The notes beneath the pieces are model-generated. The model saw nothing but the letters and a program-made list of their open reading frames with translations, was not told where the DNA came from and searched no databases. Below, piece by piece: positions 57,792 to 64,000 of a DNA stretch of 64,000 bases; the stretch's first letter is position 1; the number at the start of each line of letters is the position of its first letter. A program made the translations under genes and the position numbers. Source of the stretch: Lachnospiraceae bacterium (lineage in GTDB: Bacteria; Bacillota; Clostridia; Lachnospirales; Lachnospiraceae); assembly GCA_017934175.1 (NCBI GenBank), contig JAGBKB010000065.1:21710-85709 (forward strand), written 5' to 3'.

Positions 57792-58070
57792 TTACTCTAT
57801 AACATATGGGAGTATTCCTACATGTCTTGCACGATTAATTGCATTTACTAATTCTCTTTGGTGCTTTGCACAAGTTCCTGTAACTCTTCTTGGAAGTATC
57901 TTTCCTCTTTCAGAAATATATTTTCTAAGTGTTTTTTCATCTTTATAACTAATTACCTGTGCACCTTTTGTGCAAAACTGACAAGTTCTTTTCTTTTTAG
58001 GTTTAAAACCTGTCTTTTTATCTTTTCTATCATCTTTATCAAATGATTTATACTTTTTATCAACTGGCAT
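57792..58070 (-). CDS. rpsR: 30S ribosomal protein S18
   Basis: A 92-residue basic protein: lysine-rich N-terminus, [37 protein letters not shown] in part, [21 protein letters not shown]. Two cysteines in a CxxC pattern suggest a zinc-type S18 variant. Last of rpsF-ssb-rpsR. Confidence 0.96.
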   Translation of the reverse strand: MPVDKKYKSFDKDDRKDKKTGFKPKKKRTCQFCTKGAQVISYKDEKTLRKYISERGKILPRRVTGTCAKHQRELVNAINRARHVGILPYVIE

Positions 58071-58091
58071 ATTAATTCCTCCTACTATTTT

Positions 58092-58529
58092 CTAAGTAAA
58101 TGGAAGGTCCTCATCATCTGTTTCGCCTATAATATTCTCAAAGCCCTCATCTACTGAAGCAACACTTGCCTGTGCACTACTACTTGGAGCAACTTGACCA
58201 TTCTTAGGTGAATCTGCAAATTCTTGATTTTCAATAACTACATCAGCAGTTGGCACCTTTTGTCCATCCTTGTTAGTAAACTCTCCGATTTGAAGTCTAC
58301 CTTCTACCAACACTCTTTGACCTTTATGAAAATACTTGGTTGCAAATTCTGCTGCTTTTCCAAATGCTACACATCTTATAAAATCAGTTGCTTTGTTACC
58401 ATCATCTTTTTTTGCAAATCTTCTATCAACAGCAAGTGTATATCTTGTAATTGCCATTGATGTGTCCTTTGATGAATACTTTAGGTCTGGTTCAGCGGTA
58501 AGTCTACCCATTAAAATAATTTTGTTCAT
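58092..58529 (-). CDS. ssb: Single-stranded DNA-binding protein
   Basis: A 145-residue OB-fold protein: MNKIILMGRLTAEPDLKYS, FIRCVAFGKAAEFATKYF, a flexible middle and the C-terminal protein-docking tip DDEDLPFT. Between rpsF and rpsR in the conserved order. Confidence 0.97.
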   Translation of the reverse strand: MNKIILMGRLTAEPDLKYSSKDTSMAITRYTLAVDRRFAKKDDGNKATDFIRCVAFGKAAEFATKYFHKGQRVLVEGRLQIGEFTNKDGQKVPTADVVIENQEFADSPKNGQVAPSSSAQASVASVDEGFENIIGETDDEDLPFT

Positions 58530-58552
58530 AATTTTCCTCTTTCTTAATTTAT

Positions 58553-58843
58553 TTAAGCATCTTGCTTTACAATTAAGAATCTAACTACGTTTTCCATTAT
58601 ACGAACTGAATTTTCAAGTTCTCCTGGGGTTTTCTTTTCGCCACTAAACTTTATGAAATAGTAATAACCTTCACTCATATGTTTAATGATGTAAGCAAAC
58701 TTTCTCTTGCCCCATTCTTCAACAGGTTCCTCAACTGCTCCACCAAAACGACTTACATAGGCTTTGATTTTTTCAATCTCTGCATTTCTTTGTTCATCTT
58801 CAAGTTTCGCATTAAGAACTACGCATAATTCATACTTGTTCAT
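58553..58843 (-). CDS. rpsF: 30S ribosomal protein S6
   Basis: A 96-residue protein: MNKYELCVVLNAKLED and EEPVEEWGKRKFAYIIKHMSEGYYYF (in part). Binds S18. Start is preceded by AAAGGAGG, with a small stem-loop further upstream. Confidence 0.96.
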   Translation of the reverse strand: MNKYELCVVLNAKLEDEQRNAEIEKIKAYVSRFGGAVEEPVEEWGKRKFAYIIKHMSEGYYYFIKFSGEKKTPGELENSVRIMENVVRFLIVKQDA

Positions 58844-58861
58844 CTTTTTTTACCTCCTTTT

Positions 58862-58899
58862 GGACTAACGGCCACTGATAGGCATCAGTAGCAAGTGCC
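58862..58899 (-). promoter_or_regulatory. S6:S18 leader element of rpsF
   Basis: On the minus strand the element folds as CTACTGAT-GCCT-ATCAGTGG, with an outer stem GG(C)ACT/AGTCC. The right-hand bulge holds CCGTT; a CCG in this place is the known mark of the S6:S18 binding motif that mimics 16S helix 22. This gives feedback repression of the operon. Confidence 0.65.
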
Positions 58900-58957
58900 T
58901 AAACAAACAAGTTACTGTAAAACAATTACTCATTTGCTTATCCCTTTGGCAACAAAT

Positions 58958-58986
58958 ATTCTAACATATAATTATTAAAAATACAA
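58958..58986 (-). promoter_or_regulatory. rpsF operon promoter
   Basis: TTGTAT (58986-58981) and TAGAAT (58963-58958), 17-base spacer. Confidence 0.65.
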
Positions 58987-59119
58987 GTAAATTTAGGCAT
59001 TAAAAATGGTGGATATTTTTAAAATAAATAACAAAAAAGTAGCCTAAACATAAGCATATTACGGTAGAAAATTAAGCAGGGGTTCTTTACATTCAAGGCA
59101 CTCTTTTATCATACATTAT

Positions 59120-60718
59120 TTAAGCTGTTTCAGTATAAATAATATCTCCTACTGTTTCAACTGATATTCTTTGCAAACTACTTGATGGATGAATTTTTAA
59201 ATATAAAGTGTCTCCATTAGAAGAATCCCATATTTTATTTTTATCTAATTCAAATTCAACCTCATAAGTTGCATTGCCATCTGACACCACTTCCCTCATT
59301 AACACATGATTATATTCATTTTCTATATCATCTATTGGCATCACTCCATTTGGAAATTTTTTATCCATGATTTGATATGTAAAACTAAGTGGGGATCCAG
59401 AATCCGTCCGATTATTAGTAAATTTTAATTTAAGTTTTAACTTACCAGATTTATTAGTAGTTGTGCAAATAGGTATTCCATAATACTTATAATACGGAAC
59501 ACCTAATTTTTCACAATAATACTTATTTGTAAGTCTTGTCCAGTTCAAATTATAATTTTTTTATGTATTCCACTTAAAATTAAAAGCATAATCGTTCATT
59601 GCTTCATATCGTGTGCTTCCATCATACCAATATTCATCACTAGAACCATTCCAGCGCATTATAAAGATTTCTGACCCAGAATTATCACCAGTATGTGTTG
59701 TAGTGTTTGGAGCATTCTTTTGCAACATATAATTAAAAGTACTTCCATCTACATATTTATCTCTATAACTAAAATCTACACAATTAGTAGTTGTATTTGG
59801 AATTGACCCAGCAATATTATAATTTAAAAAATTGTTTTGTATTACATCATTCGCTTCATCATTAAAAGACCAAATGTGATTAATACTTGATGTTGGACTT
59901 GCATTAGTATTACATATATGAATAGGTGAAGACCAAGTGTAAGAGCCTGGACCATTTTTTGTAGTATCTGCACTTGTAAAATCTGTCAATAAATTTTTTG
60001 TTGCTGGATGATAAAAATCTATTCTCCAATTTGATGAATAAGATGGAAAATGTCCAATCGAAAAAGAATTATATGTAGTTTTAAGAGTAAAATATACTCT
60101 ATTTCTAAGTTCTGATACCAAACACCAATCTTCTGTATTACCTATTGATTGATATGAAGAATCATCTAATCTAGCAAATGGAAAATTAACAAAATAGTAA
60201 GCACTTGTATAGTCACTTTTTGACCCAGCATTATTTAACCCTAAATATTCTTGATATATTATATATCCAGATGCTCTCACATTTGAAATAATATGAAACC
60301 CATGTACTTTTCCAGCATCTCTATCAGTTCCACTTCCCACATCTCTAGACATATAGAATCCACCCCGAGCATCGGCAACATGTTTTGTTGTAGCAGGCAT
60401 TTGCCATAATGCAAATGTTACATCATTTACACTATTATCTCTTGCTAATTTTATTTCATCTACTAATTTAATACTTTTAGAAACAGATATTCCTGCTAAA
60501 TAACTAGCAATTGCATTATCTATTTTGCTATCTATTGCCGAATTGTATTGGTCAATTTGAGATTGAAAATTATTTTTTAGTGAATCAAATTCAGCTTTTG
60601 TAATAAATGCACTACCATCATTATCACTTACAACAGCAGTAAAACTATTCATCGTAAGCATTATTATAAATACAAAGGTAACTAATAATTTCCCAATTTT
60701 AAAATTCCTATTAATCAT
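59120..60718 (-). pseudogene. Secreted DNDG-motif protein B, interrupted by in-frame TAA
   Basis: A paralogue of the next gene, of about 532 codons. A signal peptide near MINRNFKIGKLLVTFVFI is followed by VVSDNDGSAFITKAEFDSLK, then coiled-coil-like QIDQYNSAIDSKIDNAIASY. The ribosome site GGGGGAT precedes the ATG at 60718. After FNFKWNT a TAA (59563-59561) breaks the frame; the same frame then continues unbroken through NWTRLTNKYY to the natural end DIIYTETA at 59120. In the paralogue the matching codon is CAA, so a single C to T change explains it. Either a pseudogene, a split product or a sequencing change. Function unknown. Confidence 0.8.
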
Positions 60719-60728
60719 TATTATCCCC

Positions 60729-62330
60729 CTACCCTTCTTCTGTATAAATAATGTCACCAATAGTTTCCACTTCTACCCTTTGTGTTACATATGCTGGCTC
60801 AACTTTTATATATATATAATCCCCATTTGTCTTATCATATATCTTATGCTTATCTAATTCTAATTCAACTTCTTTAGTAGCATTTCCCGCAACCACAGTT
60901 GCTCTCTTAAGCACATGATCTTCATTATTTTCTATTAAAGTTTCTGGCATAGTACCATTTGGAAACTGTGTATCCATTATTTGATATACAAATGATAGAG
61001 GTTCACCAGTATCAGTTCTTGTATTCGTAAATTTTAGTTTTAATTTAAGCTTACCAACCTCACCAGTAGTCCTACAAATTGGAATGCCATAATATTTATA
61101 ATGGGCTTTCCCAAGTCGACCAATATAATATGTATTTGTTAAATTCTTCCAGTTTAAACTGTATACTTTTTGATGATTCCATTTAAAATAAAAATTTACA
61201 TCATTTCGAACTGCATTAAGCCCCGTTCTTGTATCCCATCCGGTGTATGAACTTCCATTATAGTAATATGCCACAATTGCCGAACAACTATTTCCCCCTT
61301 CATGAGTTGCAGTACTAGGTAAGTTCTTTTGTACTCTACAAGTCCAGTTTTCTCCATCAACATAATTATCTCTAAAATTATAATCTACACCATGTGTTAT
61401 ATTATTAGGAATCTCTCCACTCAAGTTATAATTTAAAAAACCATTATTCGTTATATCATTTGCATCGCTATCAGTCCAAGTATGCTCTATTATTGAATCT
61501 GGACTTGTTTTTTCAGTAAATAAATGTGGTTTTGCACTATCAGGACCTGGCCACTCATATTCACCTGGCCCATTTTTAGTAGTATTATATTGTGTAAAAT
61601 CTGTATTAAATGTTTTCATAACATGGCCAAAATAATTTTGCCAATTACTTGCTGGTAATTGAACATAAGTATTACCCATTACATTTTTTATAGTACTTAG
61701 TTTGAACTGCAATCTTTTTCTCACAACAGTTACTATTGACCAATCTGTGGTATTTCCAGTACTTACATAATTTGCAGTATCTAAAGTTGCTAATGGAAAA
61801 TTTACATAATAATAAGAACTTATATATGCACTCGTAGCACCATCATTGTTATCACCATTATATTTTTTATATTTTAAATTTCCAGAAGCATCAACATTGC
61901 TAATAATATGATATCCATTTGCAGCATTTGCCTGTCTCACACCACATCCACGAGCCGATGACATAAAAAATGCAGCATTTACATCTGGTATATTGTTTGT
62001 ATTCTTAGGTGTATTCCACTTAGCGAAAATAGTATTATTTCTATTATTATTCCGTGCTAATTTAATTTCATCTACTAAATTAACTTTTTTTGCTAAATTA
62101 ATTCCAGCTAAATAACTACCTATGGCACCGTCTATTTTACTGTCTATACTTTTATTATAATTATTAATTTGTTCAGCAAAGTTATCTTTTAATGCCTCAA
62201 ATTCTGCCTTTGTAACAAATGCAGCCCCATCATTATCACTCACCACCGCCGCAAAACTATTTATACTAAATAAAAATGCAAAAATAAGGCAAAGTGCCTT
62301 TTTACACATTTTTAATCTGTTCCTTGTCAT
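60729..62330 (-). CDS. Secreted DNDG-motif protein A
   Basis: A 533-residue secreted protein. Signal peptide (KALCLIFAFLFSINSFA), then VVSDNDGAAFVTKAEFEALK and a helical stretch with NNYNKSIDSKIDGAIGSYLAGI; the rest is Asn/Thr/Tyr-rich and beta-like, ending VEVETIGDIIYTEEG. No catalytic motif or sorting signal is seen. The start may be the second Met (62309); neither has a strong ribosome site. It is followed after 10 bases by a close paralogue. I infer a surface or extracellular structural protein; the family is not one I can name. Confidence 0.75.
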   Translation of the reverse strand: MTRNRLKMCKKALCLIFAFLFSINSFAAVVSDNDGAAFVTKAEFEALKDNFAEQINNYNKSIDSKIDGAIGSYLAGINLAKKVNLVDEIKLARNNNRNNTIFAKWNTPKNTNNIPDVNAAFFMSSARGCGVRQANAANGYHIISNVDASGNLKYKKYNGDNNDGATSAYISSYYYVNFPLATLDTANYVSTGNTTDWSIVTVVRKRLQFKLSTIKNVMGNTYVQLPASNWQNYFGHVMKTFNTDFTQYNTTKNGPGEYEWPGPDSAKPHLFTEKTSPDSIIEHTWTDSDANDITNNGFLNYNLSGEIPNNITHGVDYNFRDNYVDGENWTCRVQKNLPSTATHEGGNSCSAIVAYYYNGSSYTGWDTRTGLNAVRNDVNFYFKWNHQKVYSLNWKNLTNTYYIGRLGKAHYKYYGIPICRTTGEVGKLKLKLKFTNTRTDTGEPLSFVYQIMDTQFPNGTMPETLIENNEDHVLKRATVVAGNATKEVELELDKHKIYDKTNGDYIYIKVEPAYVTQRVEVETIGDIIYTEEG

Positions 62331-62407
62331 TAAAGTAACTTACGACCCTCTATAGGTTAGGGGGGTATCCCCAGTACCAAATGGCAAATTATAGCAATTA
62401 TAGGGGG

Positions 62408-62436
62408 TTGACATAGAGTGGCATTTAGGTTAAAAT
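62408..62436 (+). promoter_or_regulatory. Promoter of the second DUF4143 ATPase
   Basis: TTGACA (62408-62413) and TAAAAT (62431-62436), 17-base spacer. Confidence 0.75.
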
Positions 62437-62463
62437 AATATTAAATCGCATTTTAACCTAAAT
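62423..62463 (+). promoter_or_regulatory. 14-base inverted repeat over the -10 (operator candidate)
   Basis: ATTTAGGTTAAAAT at 62423-62436 is matched by its exact reverse complement ATTTTAACCTAAAT at 62450-62463, 13 bases apart. The left arm covers the end of the spacer and the whole -10. A dimeric repressor or the ATPase itself could bind; the RNA could also form a hairpin with the same arms. Confidence 0.6.
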
Positions 62464-62515
62464 TATTATATGCATCAAAGCATCCAAATATAAGTATTTT
62501 ATGGAGATAAAGTAA

Positions 62516-63730
62516 ATGTATATTAAAAGAAATCTAGAGCAGAATCTTATGAATTTAGCAAAGGAATATGCTTGCATATTACTTATAGGTCCAAGACAAG
62601 TTGGCAAAACAACAATTCTTGAACATATTGATAAAGAAAAAAAGAGAGAATATGTTACCCTAGATGACTTATCCGAAAGAGAACTTGCTAAAAATGACCC
62701 AAAGATGTTTTTAAGTTTGCATAACATTCCTATTTGCATTGATGAAGTGCAGTATGCACCTGAATTATTTTCTTATATAAAAATTGCTATAGATAGTGGT
62801 GCTAAGCCTGGTTCATTTTACTTAACGGGTTCTCAAAGTTTTAAACTTATGCAACTCGCAAAAGAAACTCTTGCAGGAAGAGTTGCTATAATTAATATGT
62901 CTTCTCTTTCGCAGTCAGAAATATACAAACATTATAATTCTAAATTAGAACTTAATCTTGATTCATTAAAAAAACGAAAAGGTAAAATGTCAGATATAAA
63001 ACAAATATATAATAGAATTTTTGATGGCTCACTTCCAGCATTAGTAAGTCAAAAATATACCAACAAAAAGATTTACTATAATTCATATATTACAACATTT
63101 ATTGAAAGAGATATAAGTGAAGAAATTAATGGTGTAGATAAATATCTTTTTTCAGACTTTATAAGGGCTTGTGCTTGTCGTATATCACAAGTGCTAAATA
63201 TACACTCTATAGCAAATGATATTGGTGTATCAGATGATACAGCCAAAAGATGGTTACATATATTAGAAAAATCAAATGTAATATATCTTTTGCACCCATA
63301 TTCAAATAATCTCTTAAAGCGCACTATCAAAGCACCTAAATTATACTTCTTTGATACTGGCATTGTTATTCATCTTACAAAACAAAGTAGCCCAGAAGTT
63401 TTACTTAATGATTCAATAAATGGTGCAATATTAGAAAACTATGTAATTAATGAAATAATTAAAACATATAGAAACGAATGTGATGAACCACTCATATATT
63501 ATTATCGCGATACTAATGGAAATGAGATAGACTTATGTATAATTTATGATAATCAAATTCATCCTATTGAAATAAAAAAGACCAGCAACCCTGATAAAAA
63601 AATGATTAAATCATTTCATTTACTTGACAACTTAAATATCAAGCGAGGTGCTGGTGCTTTAATATGCTTTACAGACAAACTTTCTGCTTTTGATGAAAAT
63701 AATTTCATCATCCCAGTTTATCTTATATAA
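62516..63730 (+). CDS. AAA ATPase with DUF4143 domain (second)
   Basis: A 404-residue protein: Walker A GPRQVGKTT, VTLDDLSERELA, Walker B ICIDEVQYAPEL and TGSQSFKLM; C-terminal GNEIDLCIIYDNQIHPIEIKK (the D-x(n)-ExK-like core in part). Same family as the gene at 12.0-13.3 kb but clearly diverged. It is a plus-strand gene between the secreted-protein genes, with an inverted repeat at its promoter. The function is unknown. Confidence 0.88.
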   Translation: MYIKRNLEQNLMNLAKEYACILLIGPRQVGKTTILEHIDKEKKREYVTLDDLSERELAKNDPKMFLSLHNIPICIDEVQYAPELFSYIKIAIDSGAKPGSFYLTGSQSFKLMQLAKETLAGRVAIINMSSLSQSEIYKHYNSKLELNLDSLKKRKGKMSDIKQIYNRIFDGSLPALVSQKYTNKKIYYNSYITTFIERDISEEINGVDKYLFSDFIRACACRISQVLNIHSIANDIGVSDDTAKRWLHILEKSNVIYLLHPYSNNLLKRTIKAPKLYFFDTGIVIHLTKQSSPEVLLNDSINGAILENYVINEIIKTYRNECDEPLIYYYRDTNGNEIDLCIIYDNQIHPIEIKKTSNPDKKMIKSFHLLDNLNIKRGAGALICFTDKLSAFDENNFIIPVYLI

Positions 63731-63844
63731 AAGTTTTTATTATGTATTTATAATATTATCTTAATTTGTCACAAACTTCTTTTCTAAGTATAATTTTTTT
63801 CTCTTGACTTTATATAGTTTGTCACCAAAAATATTTCAAATGTT

Positions 63845-64000
63845 TTATGTCGTTGTTTGTGTATATTCAGTAGGAAGAGTTACAATATATCTATATGTTG
63901 TACTTAAATCTGCATTTGCTCTTCCTATTTTTATAAATATAGGTTTACTGCCACTACCTACATACTTAATTTTAAATTTATGATTGCCTGCAGCAACTTC
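63845..64000 (-). CDS. C-terminal fragment of a probable secreted protein
   Basis: The last 51 codons of a gene that begins beyond the window; TAA at 63847-63845. The sequence (EVAAGNHKFKIKYVGSGSKP, then IFIKIGRANADL and YIVTLPTEYTQTTT) is beta-rich, with Gly, Ser and Thr, as in sugar-binding or adhesin domains. It is not like the C-termini of the two DNDG proteins. Its position suggests the same surface-protein cluster. Confidence 0.55.
   Translation of the reverse strand, partial: EVAAGNHKFKIKYVGSGSKPIFIKIGRANADLSTTYRYIVTLPTEYTQTTT

Noticed and set aside
63760..63830. Two TTTGTCAC direct repeats after the second DUF4143 gene
   Set aside because: Only eight bases are shared and there is no other sign of an attachment site or insertion sequence.

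Overview
The window comes from an AT-rich, low-GC Gram-positive bacterium, most likely a Clostridia member and perhaps Lachnospiraceae. The support is the conserved block ireB-ruvX-DUF1292-RNase J, the block asp23-nusB-xseA-xseB-ispA-dxs-tlyA-nadK-argR-recN, a CIRCE-controlled grpE-dnaK, lipoprotein signal peptides, GGAGG-type ribosome sites and DUF5711/DUF4143 proteins. I could not run a search, so the family assignment is an inference. Almost every gene is on the minus strand; only mutS2 (52.7-55.0 kb) and one AAA ATPase (62.5-63.7 kb) are on the plus strand.

Layout, left to right. 1-6.2 kb: an accessory-looking minus-strand cluster of a large GTPase, a tandem-AAA CbbX/SpoVK-like protein and a MoxR-like AAA ATPase cut by the window edge. 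It is preceded by an attenuator-like hairpin pair and has a hairpin-rich 235-base spacer between the first two genes. 6.4-6.6 kb: tRNA-Met(CAT) and tRNA-Thr(TGT). 6.7-8.2 kb: an anti-sigma kinase/STAS pair, a small AtpI-like membrane protein and a HAD protein. 8.3-11.9 kb: pstSCAB, with an upstream transcribed leader that contains a tRNA-like fold and a Rho-independent terminator. 12.0-13.4 kb: a DUF4143 ATPase behind tandem promoter repeats. 13.5-16.2 kb: grpE-dnaK. 16.3-19.4 kb: the ireB block. 19.5-27.1 kb: PPTase, carbamate kinase, recA-recX, aldolase, HIT, 3D-domain protein, two-part chromate transporter and a stand-alone GMP synthase synthetase subunit. 27.2-32.4 kb: a membrane protein, a type II pantothenate kinase-like protein and potABC without potD, behind a leader with two micro-ORFs. 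32.4-38.1 kb: an ABC-2 exporter, a 767-residue membrane protein and a two-component system in one overlapping array. 38.1-41.9 kb: acyltransferase, polysaccharide export permease, glycosyltransferase and flippase. 41.9-52.5 kb: a PrsA-like lipoprotein, DUF212 protein and the recN-to-asp23 block. 52.7-58.9 kb: mutS2, DUF5711, nucleotidyltransferase, DUF1508, and rpsF-ssb-rpsR with an S6:S18-type leader. 59.1-64.0 kb: two paralogous secreted proteins (one interrupted by an in-frame stop), a second DUF4143 ATPase with an inverted repeat over its promoter, and the tail of another probable secreted protein.

Housekeeping genes dominate. The parts most likely to hold something undescribed are the AAA/AAA/GTPase cluster with its RNA elements, the tRNA-like leader before pstS, the micro-ORF leader of potA, the Cys-rich tail of GrpE and the duplicated secreted proteins. 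Promoters named here are pattern matches by eye (two hexamers with 16-18 base spacing) and were not tested.
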